A stretch of DNA of 41,627 nucleotides from Bacteroidaceae bacterium (GCA_017616445.1 JAFZYE010000038.1:1-41627), one strand, 5' to 3'. Counted from the stretch's first letter, positions 16,866 through 25,887 are shown. Program-made: numbers and translations. The notes: generated by a model from the sequence alone, not told the origin.

Positions 16866-17075
16866 ATGAAAAAGCTTTTAGTTGCATTTGTTGCTGTTGT
16901 AGCAATTTCATTCGCATCATGTGTGAATGGTAACACTGAAAAGGCTGCATGTGATTCTACTCAGTGTGAAAAGACTTGTGGTGCATGCAAGTGTGATTCT
17001 TGTTCATGTGGTGAGAATCCTTGTACTTGCGAGGCTGCTTGTGACACAACAGCAGTTGATTCTCTTGCAGAATAA
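16866..17075 (+). CDS. Small cysteine-rich lipoprotein, metallothionein-like composition
   Basis: A 69-residue protein with a lipoprotein signal: hydrophobic core at residues 4-17 and lipobox FASC with the acylated Cys at position 19. The mature 50 residues hold ten further cysteines, mostly as CxxC, CxC and CxxxC (CGACKCDSCSCG, PCTC). Such spacing would suit metal binding or disulfides in the periplasm or at the outer membrane. It does not match a family I can name with confidence. It has its own promoter and a strong terminator, so it is a monocistronic and probably well-expressed gene. Metal binding is inference. Confidence 0.8.
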   Translation: MKKLLVAFVAVVAISFASCVNGNTEKAACDSTQCEKTCGACKCDSCSCGENPCTCEAACDTTAVDSLAE

Positions 17076-17085
17076 CTTAAAAAAC

Positions 17086-17118
17086 AATAAAAGGTGTGGT
17101 TGAACCACACCTTTTATT
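17086..17118. terminator. Bidirectional intrinsic terminator
   Basis: AATAAAAGGTGTGG (17086-17099) pairs perfectly with CCACACCTTTTATT (17105-17118) around the loop TTGAA. A T-run follows on the plus strand and an A-rich run precedes, so it can serve both the Cys-rich lipoprotein gene and the convergent Skp-like gene. Confidence 0.9.
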
Positions 17119-17136
17119 TTGAGTAATTGATTTTAT

Positions 17137-17775
17137 TTATTTCTTTTTCTTATCTTCTGATTTCTCCTCTTTCTCTTTCTTTTCAGAAGACTTCGCATAG
17201 CGTTTGTTCAATGCCTTTACAACCTCATCGGTAACATCGTATTGAGGTGCACCATAGAGCACATTATCAATACCACTACTCTTGCAAAGTACGAAGTCAT
17301 ACCCTTTCTCTTTTGCATAAGAAGCTATAAAATTCTTGATGGTGTCAGTCAGAGCAGACATCTCTTTCTGGTATTCCTCCTGAAGAGAGTTTGAAAGACG
17401 TGCCTGAAGACCATCGATGTCTTGCTGCAGTTTCTGCAGACGGGCCTGCTCACTCTCATATTGCTGCTGAGTAATCGCGTTTGACTGCACCTTGCGTTGG
17501 AATTCTTGTACCTGAGCAGAGAAGTTTCTTCCCTTTTCATTGATGGTAGCTTCTGCGTTCGCTTGTTTCTTCTGGAAGTTGTCGGCTGCATCCTTATAGT
17601 ATTCATACTGACTGGTCAGTGTATCAATGAGCACATAGGCAATCTTCAACTCTGGTTTCACGTCTTCTTTTGGTTCTGTCTCGGCAGGTTCTGCTGGTTT
17701 CTGTTCACACGAAGTCATCAAGGCTGCCAAAGCAACCATTACAAGGCTTCCTGAAAGTAAATTCTTGATGTTCAT
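17137..17775 (-). CDS. Skp/OmpH-family periplasmic chaperone, lipoprotein form
   Basis: A 212-residue protein with a lipobox (MTSC, Cys 23) instead of a simple signal peptide, then a Pro/Glu-rich spacer. An OmpH/Skp core follows: IAYVLIDTL, a long Gln/Glu-rich coiled coil (about residues 60-145) and the closing strand YDFVLCKSSGIDNVLYG. Skp-type proteins hold unfolded outer-membrane proteins in the periplasm. The Lys/Glu tail (KKEKEEKSEDKKKK) is low complexity. It is 13 bases downstream of the small membrane-protein gene and likely cotranscribed with it. Confidence 0.85.
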   Translation of the reverse strand: MNIKNLLSGSLVMVALAALMTSCEQKPAEPAETEPKEDVKPELKIAYVLIDTLTSQYEYYKDAADNFQKKQANAEATINEKGRNFSAQVQEFQRKVQSNAITQQQYESEQARLQKLQQDIDGLQARLSNSLQEEYQKEMSALTDTIKNFIASYAKEKGYDFVLCKSSGIDNVLYGAPQYDVTDEVVKALNKRYAKSSEKKEKEEKSEDKKKK

Positions 17776-17788
17776 TTTGTTTTTTTGA

Positions 17789-18013
17789 TTAATCTTTAGT
17801 TGTTTCTTCTACTTCTTTTACGGCTTTTGGATTCTCCATTCTTGCCATTCTGTCTTGACTTTGTGCACATCCGATTCCGCGTGCTCTCAAAGCTTTGTTT
17901 GATGACACGTGAGACTTCGGAAATTCACCTTTTTCTTTCAATACGATGTTTATACACAAAAAAACAACGCAAATAGCAACAATTATTGCTGTAAAGAGTA
18001 TTAGTTCAAACAT
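17789..18013 (-). CDS. Small conserved membrane protein
   Basis: A 74-residue protein with one N-terminal membrane segment (about residues 2-25, LILFTAIIVAICVVFLCINI). A conserved-looking cytosolic or periplasmic part follows: GEFPKSHVSSNKALRARGIGCAQSQDRMAR. I recognise the FPxxHVxxN...RGIxCxxSQD pattern as recurring in short uncharacterised Bacteroidales proteins, but I know no function. It is the first gene of a two-gene unit with the Skp-like lipoprotein. Confidence 0.75.
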   Translation of the reverse strand: MFELILFTAIIVAICVVFLCINIVLKEKGEFPKSHVSSNKALRARGIGCAQSQDRMARMENPKAVKEVEETTKD

Positions 18014-18032
18014 TATTTAGTAAATTTGCTTG

Positions 18033-18040
18033 CAAATATA
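18033..18040 (-). promoter_or_regulatory. -7 element of the small membrane protein/Skp-like unit
   Basis: Read on the minus strand this is TATATTTG, 20-27 bases upstream of the start codon at 18013. The -33 position is poor (TTCG at 18065-18062). Confidence 0.6.
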
Positions 18041-18149
18041 CGAATTAATTATGAAATAGTTCGAATTTTAAGAACTAAAATTGGGTATTTATGCTGAAAA
18101 TAACGTTTATTCACATACAAATCATCAAATCATATAAAGTTTAGATATT

Positions 18150-19598
18150 ATGGAATTGAAACCAAAAGCCGTATTTGATTACTTTGCGGAAATCAACAAG
18201 GTGCCTCGGCCTTCGAAACACGAGGAGAAGATGATTGCATACTTGCAGGACTTCGCTCAAAAGAACCAGCTTGCCTTCAAAACCGATGAAGCAGGTAATG
18301 TTTTGATTGCTAAACCTGCAACTCCAGGGATGGAAGACAGGGAGACGGTCATCTTACAGGGACACATGGATATGGTGTGCGAGAAGACAAGCGACAGAGT
18401 GATTGACTTCGCGAACGACCCGATTGAGGCGTATATCGATGGAGAATGGATGCGGGCAAAAGGAACCACACTCGGTGCCGATGATGGTATTGGTGTCGCC
18501 CTTGCGATGGCTGTCCTTACCGACACGACCATCAAGCACGGACCTATCGAATGTCTCTTCACACGAGATGAAGAGACTGGTCTTACTGGGGCTTTTGCTA
18601 TCCAACCTGGATTCATGACCGGTAAATACCTGATTAACCTCGATAGCGAGGACGAGGGTGAGATCTTCATCGGATGTGCTGGTGGAGTAAATACAGAAAT
18701 CGAATTCGAATACTATGCAGAAAGCATACCGGAAGGATATACAGCCGTTAAGGTAGTCGTTGACAAACTGACCGGAGGACACTCAGGAGACGATATCAAC
18801 AAGAATCGTGCAAATGCCAATAAGCTTTTGGCTCGCTTTCTGTATCAAGTAAACAACAAATACGACCTCTTCTTATGCAGTATTGACGGAGGAAATCTTC
18901 ACAACGCAATTCCACGTCATGCAGAAGCCGTCATAGCGATTCCTGATACTCTGAAGCACGAGATCCGAAGCGACTTCAACATCTTCGCAGCCGAAATTCA
19001 GGATGAGTATCACACAACTGAGCCCAATGCGGAATTCACGATGGAGAGTTGTGAGCTCCCAGATACGGCAATCGACAACATCACAGCATCGAACCTCATC
19101 GCATCACTCAACGCCGTTCATAACGGTGTTTACGAATGGAGTCAGGACATCCCTCAATTTGTGGAGACATCATCTAATCTTGCAAGCATCAAGATGCCTG
19201 AAGAGGGCAAGATTAAGATTGTGACCAGTCAGCGAAGCAGCACCAAGAGTCAACTCGATTGTGTTTGTAATGTAGTCGCATCTGCGTTCTCCCTTGCTGG
19301 AGCCGATGTGCTCATCAACGAAGGCTACCCAGGATGGAAACCCAACCCGAATTCCAAACTGTTGCAACTGACAGTTGAGAAATACAAGGAGCTATTCAAT
19401 AAAGAGCCCAAGGTTCGTGCCATCCACGCAGGACTTGAGTGCGGCCTCTTCTCTGAGAAATACCCAGGACTGGATATGGTGAGCTTCGGACCTACACTTC
19501 GTGGGGTACACTCTCCGGACGAGAAGCTCCTCATTCCTACCGTAGAGATGGTGTGGCGTCATCTTGTTGCCATTATTGAGAACATCCCAACGAAATGA
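18150..19598 (+). CDS. pepD: Cytosolic beta-alanyl/aminoacyl-histidine dipeptidase PepD (M20C)
   Basis: A 482-residue metallopeptidase of the M20 family that hydrolyses a broad range of dipeptides, including Xaa-His, in the cytosol. The dizinc ligands are all visible: H72 in QGHMDMV, D111 in LGADDGIG, E142 next to catalytic E141 in TRDEETG, D165 in NLDSED, and H454 in GVHSPDE. There is no signal peptide. The length equals E. coli-type PepD. The last codons overlap the next start (ATGA). A clear TAnnTTTG is not seen upstream; TAAAATTG near 18076 is a weak candidate. Confidence 0.95.
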   Translation: MELKPKAVFDYFAEINKVPRPSKHEEKMIAYLQDFAQKNQLAFKTDEAGNVLIAKPATPGMEDRETVILQGHMDMVCEKTSDRVIDFANDPIEAYIDGEWMRAKGTTLGADDGIGVALAMAVLTDTTIKHGPIECLFTRDEETGLTGAFAIQPGFMTGKYLINLDSEDEGEIFIGCAGGVNTEIEFEYYAESIPEGYTAVKVVVDKLTGGHSGDDINKNRANANKLLARFLYQVNNKYDLFLCSIDGGNLHNAIPRHAEAVIAIPDTLKHEIRSDFNIFAAEIQDEYHTTEPNAEFTMESCELPDTAIDNITASNLIASLNAVHNGVYEWSQDIPQFVETSSNLASIKMPEEGKIKIVTSQRSSTKSQLDCVCNVVASAFSLAGADVLINEGYPGWKPNPNSKLLQLTVEKYKELFNKEPKVRAIHAGLECGLFSEKYPGLDMVSFGPTLRGVHSPDEKLLIPTVEMVWRHLVAIIENIPTK

Positions 19599-20605
19599 TG
19601 ATGCATCATTTCCATAAAACACAACTTATCTGTTTCCTTGCCGCCCTCTTCATGTTGTGCGGCAAGGTTGTTGATGCACAAACGCTGTTGAAACAGAAAA
19701 ACATCAGCCGTATGGGGATTCCTCCTGGCAACTATAGCGGCATCACACGCATCAACGACACTCTTTATGCAGTCGTAAACGATAAAGAGCAGAGTGAGGG
19801 TTTTCATCTCTTTACCATCGAGATGAATCGTAAGAACGGAAAAATCAGAAACGTATCTGATAGGTTGGTCTGTGCCCCCCACCCTGTCCAGCAAGCTCTT
19901 GATATGGAAGGCATCTGTTATCGCAAATCATCTAACACTTTGTTTATCTCGAATGAAGCCGACCAACGCATTATGGAGTATTCCCTTGAAGGAATCGCTA
20001 CAGGCAAGGAGCTGAATGTACCTGATATATTCAGCATAGACAACATACAACCGAACCGTGGTTTCGAGGCAATCACCTACAACGAGCACACCCGTTTATT
20101 CTGGACCACGACAGAGAGTGAATTGAAGGGCGAAGACTCGCGTCATCCACTCCGTCTGCATCTTCAGTCGTTCGACGACACCATGCAGGCACACAAGCAG
20201 TTCATTTACACGATGGACTCCCCCCAGTTAGCCAAGAAGCGAAACATTCGCAACCACGTCAAGGGTGTACCAGCTTTGATTGCGCTCGATAACGGTGACC
20301 TCATCGTGATGGAGCGTGAGTTGATGGTTCCCCGTCGCCTTCTTGGCACCTGCTGCATCATCAAACTCTTTCTGGTACATCCCAATTCTGCCGACCCCTT
20401 CGTTCCTCTCAGCAAACAACTCATCTGTCAGTTCAAGACATCGTTGAAAATCAGCAGGATGAACTTTGCGAATTACGAGGGGATGTGTCTGGGTCCCCTA
20501 CTGGATGACGGACAACAGACCATCATCCTCATCAACGACTCGCAAAACCGTATGGGAAACTGGATTTACAGACTGAAAGACTATTTGAAAGTCATCATCC
20601 TATAA
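19595..20605 (+). CDS. Secreted phytase-like (esterase-like) protein
   Basis: A 336-residue exported protein: hydrophobic signal (about residues 9-28, ending VVDAQ), then a propeller of the 'esterase-like activity of phytase' family. The diagnostic repeats are DMEGICYR, RGFEAITYN and NYEGMCLGP, plus TLFISNEADQRIMEYS. Members are related to alkaline phytases but most are uncharacterised, so the substrate is open. Its ATG overlaps the pepD stop (ATGA), indicating translational coupling; ATG codons at 19598 and 19601 are alternative starts. Confidence 0.82.
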   Translation: MMMHHFHKTQLICFLAALFMLCGKVVDAQTLLKQKNISRMGIPPGNYSGITRINDTLYAVVNDKEQSEGFHLFTIEMNRKNGKIRNVSDRLVCAPHPVQQALDMEGICYRKSSNTLFISNEADQRIMEYSLEGIATGKELNVPDIFSIDNIQPNRGFEAITYNEHTRLFWTTTESELKGEDSRHPLRLHLQSFDDTMQAHKQFIYTMDSPQLAKKRNIRNHVKGVPALIALDNGDLIVMERELMVPRRLLGTCCIIKLFLVHPNSADPFVPLSKQLICQFKTSLKISRMNFANYEGMCLGPLLDDGQQTIILINDSQNRMGNWIYRLKDYLKVIIL

Positions 20606-20609
20606 AACA

Positions 20610-20658
20610 AAAGCAACCCCCGAAAGAGTTGCTTTGTTAACAAAGTTACTTTTGTTAA
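20610..20658. terminator. Double hairpin terminator between convergent genes
   Basis: AAAGCAAC (20610-20617) pairs with GTTGCTTT (20628-20635), and TTAACAAA (20637-20644) pairs with TTTGTTAA (20651-20658). They lie between the phytase-like gene and the 3' end of carB, and can stop transcription from both sides. Confidence 0.75.
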
Positions 20659-20670
20659 GTATTACTTTGT

Positions 20671-23600
20671 TTATACATATTCCTGCCAGCTCTTGATCTG
20701 GAGGTCTTCCATCTTCTTTTCGGTGAATGCCTCGATGAATGCTTTTGCAAGTCGTGCGTTGGTCATCAACGGGATATTGTGATCAATTGCTGCACGACGA
20801 ATCTTGTAACCATTGGTGAGCTCTCGCTTGGTCTGGTTCTTTGGTACGTTGACGATGAGGTCGAACTGATGCTGTGCAATCATATCGAGTACGTTTGCCC
20901 CTTCTTCGTCTGGCCATGCAACAGCTGTGGTCTCCACTCCGTTTTCGTTCAGATACTTAGCTGTACCATGTGTGCCATAGATATCATATCCTTTGCTTTT
21001 GAGCATCTTACATGCATCGAGAAGGTCCATCTTACCACGGGCACCACCCGATGAAATCAGGATTGATTTCTTTGGCAGACGATAGCCTGTTGCGATGAGT
21101 GCGTTCAGAAGGGCTTCGTTCATATCGTCACCCAGGCAACCGACTTCACCAGTACTGCTCATATCAACGCCAAGTACTGGGTCTGCATTCTGCAGACGAG
21201 CGAATGAGAACTGACTTGCCTTCACGCCAATTCGGTCGATATCGAACTCACTCTTGTCTGGCTTCGTGTATGGAGCATCGAGCATGATTCGTGTAGCTGT
21301 CTCGATGAGGTTGTGCTTCAGAATCTTTGAAACGAATGGGAACGAACGTGAAGCTCTGAGGTTACATTCTATCACCTTCACCGTCTGACCCTTTGCCAGA
21401 TACTGAATATTGAATGGACCAGAGATATTGAGTTCCTTGGCAATCTGACGGCTGATCTTCTTCAGCTGACGGATGGTCGAGTAATAAATCTGCTGTGCTG
21501 GGAATACAAGGGTTGCGTCACCTGAGTGAACACCTGCAAACTCAATATGTTCAGAGATTGCATATTCTACGATTTCACCTTGCTGTGCTACAGCATCGAA
21601 CTCTATTTCCTTCGTGTCCTGCATGAACTGGCTCACTACAACAGGGTAATCCTTGCTGACTTCGGTTGCCATATTCAGGAATCTGTCGAGTTCTTCGTCT
21701 GAGTAGCAAACATTCATCGCAGCACCTGAAAGCACATACGATGGACGAACCAATACAGGATAACCGACTTCCTTAATGAATTCCTTGATGTCTTCATGAC
21801 TGGTAAGTGCACGCCATGCAGGCTGGTCGATACCGAGTTTGTCGAGCATGGCCGAGAACTTGTCGCGGTTTTCTGCACGGTCGATATTCACCGGTGAGGT
21901 ACCGAGAATAGGCACATCCTGACGGTAGAGCTTCATGGCGAGGTTGTTTGGAATCTGACCTCCCACACTTACAATCACACCCCGAGGCTGTTCAAGGTCT
22001 ATGACATCGAGTACGCGTTCGAACGACAGCTCGTCAAAGTAGAGACGGTCACACATATCGTAGTCGGTGGATACGGTCTCCGGGTTATAGTTGATCATGA
22101 TGCTCTTGTAACCGAGCTTGCGAGCGGTATTGATTGCATTCACAGAACACCAGTCGAACTCTACAGATGAACCGATACGGTATGCACCCGAACCAAGTAC
22201 TACAACCGATTTCTCATTGTGGTAGTAGTTCACGTCATAACCCGTTGTACAATACGTCATATAGAGATAGTTGGTCAGTTCAGGGTGTTCACCGCCTACA
22301 GTTTCAATTCGTTTCACAGCAGGAAGCACATTCATCGCCTTACGATACTTGCGTACTTCGAGGTTTGCCTGTTCCATGTTGCCTTTGGGTTTGAGCACAA
22401 AGCGTGCAATCTGGAAGTCGGAGAATCCGCATGCCTTGACCTCACGCATGAGATCTGGGGTGATTTCCTCAAGTGAGTTGAGTGAGAGCAACTGATGTTT
22501 GAGGTCGACGATATGTTTCAGACGTGAGATGAACCAGGCATCAATCTTGGTGAGGTTCTCTATCTTCTCTACGCTGTAACCGGCTTCGAGTGCCTGAGCA
22601 ATCGCGAATATACGGAGGTCGGTCGGGTTCTGCAATTCCTCATCAAGGTTGTCGAACTTCACGTGGTCGTTTCCGACGAATCCGTGCATACCCTGACCAA
22701 TCATACGGAGTCCCTTCTGTATCATCTCCTCGAATGTGCGGCCAATCGACATGATTTCGCCCACCGACTTCATCGACGAACCAATCTGACGGCTGACGCC
22801 TGAGAACTTCGTGAGGTCCCAACGAGGAATCTTACAAATCATGTAGTCGAGCGAAGGTGCCACGTATGCAGAGTTCGGAGTTCCCATCTCGCCAATCTGA
22901 TCGAGGGTATAGCCGAGAGCTATCTTCGCAGCCACAAATGCAAGTGGATAACCAGTTGCCTTAGAAGCAAGTGCAGATGAACGGCTGAGACGTGCGTTGA
23001 TTTCGATGACACGATAGTCGTTGGTCTCTGCGTTGAATGCAAACTGAATGTTGCATTCGCCTACGATATTCAGGTGGCGAACGGTCTTGATGGTGAGCTC
23101 TTGGAGCATCTTGACCTGCTCGTCGGTAAGTGAGCAAGTAGGAGCTACGACTATTGACTCACCCGTATGGATGCCGAGTGGGTCGAAGTTCTCCATCGAA
23201 GCGACTGTGAAGCAATGGTCGTTCTTGTCGCGGATGGTTTCGAACTCTATCTCCTTCCATCCCTTCAGCGATTCTTCTACGAGAATCTGTGGCGCAAAGG
23301 TGAAGGCACTCTCTGCAATGGTCTTGAATGTTTCTTCGTCAGGACAGATACCACTTCCAAGTCCTCCAAGCGCATAAGCCGAACGAATCATGATTGGGAA
23401 TCCAATCTCGTGTGCGGCCTTCAGGGCATCTTCCATATTCTCCACAGCATGGCTTACGGGAGTCTTGATGTCAATCTTATCGAGTTCCTTTACGAAAAGA
23501 TCACGGTCTTCTGTGTTCATGATTGCCTCAGCAGAAGTACCGAGCACCTGAACACCATATTCTTTGAGTGTTCCGTTCGTATAGAGTTCAGTACCACAGT

Positions 23601-23883
23601 TCAGAGCAGTCTGTCCTCCGAATGCGAGCAGAATGCCGTCAGGACGTTCCTTCTTGATAATTTCAGTCACAAAAAAAGGTGTTACTGGGAGGAAATAGAC
23701 CTTATCAGCAATACCTTCACTTGTCTGGATAGTAGCGATGTTTGGATTCACCAAAACAGAACTGATGCCCTCTTCCCGAAGCGCCTTGAGAGCTTGAGAG
23801 CCAGAGTAATCGAATTCTCCCGCCTGACCAATCTTCAACGCGCCAGAGCCGAGAACCAGAACCTTCTTGAGTTGCTTGTCCAT
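20671..23883 (-). CDS. carB: Carbamoyl-phosphate synthase large subunit
   Basis: A 1070-residue enzyme making carbamoyl phosphate from bicarbonate, ammonia (from CarA) and two ATP for pyrimidine and arginine synthesis. It shows the duplicated ATP-grasp architecture: first half opening VLVLGSGALKIGQAGEFDYSG, second half VVVLGSGAYRIGSSVEFDW. Oligomerisation helices lie between, and a C-terminal MGS-like allosteric domain occupies about 935-1070 (SILISSGGARGK...YDIYGTHGTAKYL). Full family length. carA is not in the window, so the subunits are encoded apart or this is one of two large subunits. It is transcribed alone from a promoter at 23985-24015 behind a leader terminator. Confidence 0.96.
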   Translation of the reverse strand: MDKQLKKVLVLGSGALKIGQAGEFDYSGSQALKALREEGISSVLVNPNIATIQTSEGIADKVYFLPVTPFFVTEIIKKERPDGILLAFGGQTALNCGTELYTNGTLKEYGVQVLGTSAEAIMNTEDRDLFVKELDKIDIKTPVSHAVENMEDALKAAHEIGFPIMIRSAYALGGLGSGICPDEETFKTIAESAFTFAPQILVEESLKGWKEIEFETIRDKNDHCFTVASMENFDPLGIHTGESIVVAPTCSLTDEQVKMLQELTIKTVRHLNIVGECNIQFAFNAETNDYRVIEINARLSRSSALASKATGYPLAFVAAKIALGYTLDQIGEMGTPNSAYVAPSLDYMICKIPRWDLTKFSGVSRQIGSSMKSVGEIMSIGRTFEEMIQKGLRMIGQGMHGFVGNDHVKFDNLDEELQNPTDLRIFAIAQALEAGYSVEKIENLTKIDAWFISRLKHIVDLKHQLLSLNSLEEITPDLMREVKACGFSDFQIARFVLKPKGNMEQANLEVRKYRKAMNVLPAVKRIETVGGEHPELTNYLYMTYCTTGYDVNYYHNEKSVVVLGSGAYRIGSSVEFDWCSVNAINTARKLGYKSIMINYNPETVSTDYDMCDRLYFDELSFERVLDVIDLEQPRGVIVSVGGQIPNNLAMKLYRQDVPILGTSPVNIDRAENRDKFSAMLDKLGIDQPAWRALTSHEDIKEFIKEVGYPVLVRPSYVLSGAAMNVCYSDEELDRFLNMATEVSKDYPVVVSQFMQDTKEIEFDAVAQQGEIVEYAISEHIEFAGVHSGDATLVFPAQQIYYSTIRQLKKISRQIAKELNISGPFNIQYLAKGQTVKVIECNLRASRSFPFVSKILKHNLIETATRIMLDAPYTKPDKSEFDIDRIGVKASQFSFARLQNADPVLGVDMSSTGEVGCLGDDMNEALLNALIATGYRLPKKSILISSGGARGKMDLLDACKMLKSKGYDIYGTHGTAKYLNENGVETTAVAWPDEEGANVLDMIAQHQFDLIVNVPKNQTKRELTNGYKIRRAAIDHNIPLMTNARLAKAFIEAFTEKKMEDLQIKSWQEYV

Positions 23884-23940
23884 AAGAATAATGTAATTTA
23901 TCTGTGTTTTGTTCCTTTATGACTGTTGACTGCCGGGCAT

Positions 23941-23983
23941 AAAAAACCCGAAAACCAATCAATCGTATCTTAGTTTTCGGGTT
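23941..23983 (-). promoter_or_regulatory. Leader terminator (attenuator) upstream of carB
   Basis: On the minus strand, AACCCGAAAAC (23983-23973) pairs perfectly with GTTTTCGGGTT (23955-23945) around a 17-base loop, and the 3' arm continues into a T-run (to 23941). This is an intrinsic terminator placed at the very start of the carB transcript, about 60 bases before the start codon. A 7-codon ORF (MPGSQQS) begins right after it at 23938. Attenuation of carB, perhaps by pyrimidine or nucleotide supply, is inferred. Confidence 0.7.
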
Positions 23984-23984
23984 G

Positions 23985-24015
23985 CAAAGTTAAGAATAAT
24001 TTTAGAGTCTGACAA
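23985..24015 (-). promoter_or_regulatory. carB promoter
   Basis: Minus-strand TAACTTTG at 23992-23985 with TTG at 24015-24013, 20 bases upstream. The predicted start is near 23979, within the first arm of the leader hairpin. Confidence 0.7.
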
Positions 24016-24043
24016 TTTTTATTCACATAAATTTCAAATATGC

Positions 24044-24088
24044 AATAAAAATACAGTAAAAAACTGTGAGTTTGATTTTCATCAACTC
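24044..24088 (-). terminator. Terminator after the GH97 gene
   Basis: On the minus strand a bulged hairpin (GAGTTGAT, 24088-24081, with ATCAAACTC, 24076-24068) is followed by ACAGT (24067-24063) pairing with ACTGT (24057-24053) and then ATTTTTATT. It lies 20-65 bases after the GH97 stop codon and before the carB promoter. Confidence 0.55.
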
Positions 24089-24108
24089 TAATTATTCATT
24101 TTTATCGT

Positions 24109-25887
24109 TCACTTCTTCTTGATGACAATCACGAATCCGCCACGTGGCTGACACTTTTGAACCGTCTGAATCGAATTGCCGCGAGTGATGTTCCAAGGGT
24201 TGTTTTTGTCACCACTATCCTGGAACTGTGTCACATACTTACCCAGTCCTTTCAGACGCTTTGTGCTGAAGGTGAGTATCTTCTCTTCATCTGTTCCGTT
24301 GATACCAGCGATATACCATGTCGTACCACTCTTGCGGGCAATAATCGCACTTTCTGCCGGATAGCCGCCTAGGAAGATGGTCTCATCCCATGCTGCAGGC
24401 AACTCACCCAGATAGTTCTGCACTTCCTTTGGCTGGGCGAGGAAACTCTCCGGACGGTCGGCCAGATGTTGCAATCCGCTTTCGAACAAAGCGGTGAGAG
24501 CCAACTCGTGCGCATGACTGGTGATATGAGGATGCTGAGAGTCGCTGAAGGCACAAGGTGTATAGTCCATCGAACCCACTACATTACGAGTATAGGGCAA
24601 GGTTGCATTATGAGCCGCAGCACGGTTCGTAAAGGTCGGCACGTTATTGTACCACTCTGCACCATACACACCCTCCGTACTCAGCAGGTTCGGATAGGTA
24701 CGCATCCAACCGCGTGGGAACGTAGCCCCGTGGAAGTTCACCAGCAAGTGATGCTTGGCTGCACTCTCCATGAGGTCTATGCAATAAGCCATGTTCATGT
24801 TGTTATCACCGCTGAAGAAGTCAATCTTCACACCAGCCACCCCAATCTGCTCACACCATGCGAATTCTTTCTCGCGGTCTTCAGGTTTGTTCAGTCGATA
24901 CTTCGGACCTGGAGCACCGTTCACCCACCCTACTGATGAGTTGTACCATATCATCGGTTTCACTCCCTTCTCCTTCGCATAGTTCACAGCATCTACCACA
25001 CTCTTTCCGTCCTTCATCTCGTCCCACTCTGCATCAATCAGCACGTATGGAAGACCCAATGTGGCAGCCAGGTCAATATATTTCTTGATGATGTTCAGAT
25101 CGTTCGAACCATGATTGTATGCCCAATACACCCACGACACCACACCAGGCTGAATCCAGCTGGTATCTGTCAGTTTGCAAGGTGAACTGAGGTCGGTCAC
25201 GAGGGTCGATTCTACGACATCACTCAGCTCACCAATCATCATCAGCTTCCACGAACTCTGCTTGGCAGCCTTCTCGTTCTGATCGTGTTTGATGTTAAAC
25301 TCCGTCTTGCCGTCCACGCTGTAGAACGACGAAGCAGCCTGATCGTTGCGGATGTCGGCCTCGGTCAGCAGTCCGAATACGTTGTTAGGGAATTCAAACA
25401 GGGCGGGATATGACAGACGGTCGCCTGCCTTGAACGAGCGGTTCTTTGGGTAGAACTCCTCTGCCCCGTCTGTCCATCTCATCATCCAGTTATTAATATA
25501 ATAAGGTATATTGATTTGTACGTCCGTCTCAGCCTTGGCACCAAATTGCTCACGACCCACCTTACGGAAAGCCACACCGTTGTCGTAAACGCGTATGTAG
25601 AGCAGCCCCTGGTCGTGCAGCGCATACACAGATTCCTTACCCTTGTTTACACAATGCTTCCGTTTGCCCGAAATCATCATGTAGTCATCCTTCACATTAC
25701 GTGTATCTCCACCATAGATATTTCCGAACTTCGCCGTGTAGATCTCCTGCCACACCCCGTTCTGCTTATAGCTGACCGTGATGTGGTCGTTAAACTTCTC
25801 CGCTTTCACTTTCCCGTTGGGGGATGTCTGAGCAAATAGGTTGATGCCGCAAACGGCACAAATCATTACTAATACAATTCTTTTCAT
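24109..25887 (-). CDS. GH97 glycoside hydrolase, probably retaining alpha-galactosidase type
   Basis: A 592-residue exported enzyme: signal peptide (MKRIVLVMICAVCGINLFAQ), N-terminal beta-sandwich, central (beta/alpha)8 barrel with WVYWAYNHGSND, YVLIDAEWDE and the segment GVKIDFFSGDN, and a C-terminal beta domain. GH97 contains inverting alpha-glucosidases (SusB type) and retaining alpha-galactosidases; the latter use an Asp nucleophile on the strand that reads GVKID here (D356). That residue favours the retaining alpha-galactosidase group. It acts in the periplasm or outside the cell on alpha-linked oligosaccharides. It is 37 bases downstream of the 502-residue protein gene without a visible promoter, so the two probably form an operon. 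Confidence 0.9.
   Translation of the reverse strand: MKRIVLVMICAVCGINLFAQTSPNGKVKAEKFNDHITVSYKQNGVWQEIYTAKFGNIYGGDTRNVKDDYMMISGKRKHCVNKGKESVYALHDQGLLYIRVYDNGVAFRKVGREQFGAKAETDVQINIPYYINNWMMRWTDGAEEFYPKNRSFKAGDRLSYPALFEFPNNVFGLLTEADIRNDQAASSFYSVDGKTEFNIKHDQNEKAAKQSSWKLMMIGELSDVVESTLVTDLSSPCKLTDTSWIQPGVVSWVYWAYNHGSNDLNIIKKYIDLAATLGLPYVLIDAEWDEMKDGKSVVDAVNYAKEKGVKPMIWYNSSVGWVNGAPGPKYRLNKPEDREKEFAWCEQIGVAGVKIDFFSGDNNMNMAYCIDLMESAAKHHLLVNFHGATFPRGWMRTYPNLLSTEGVYGAEWYNNVPTFTNRAAAHNATLPYTRNVVGSMDYTPCAFSDSQHPHITSHAHELALTALFESGLQHLADRPESFLAQPKEVQNYLGELPAAWDETIFLGGYPAESAIIARKSGTTWYIAGINGTDEEKILTFSTKRLKGLGKYVTQFQDSGDKNNPWNITRGNSIQTVQKCQPRGGFVIVIKKK

Noticed and set aside
23717-23962. An 81-residue minus-strand frame spanning the carB leader and 5' end
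   Set aside because: Needs a non-ATG start within the terminator loop and overlaps carB in another frame without domain support.
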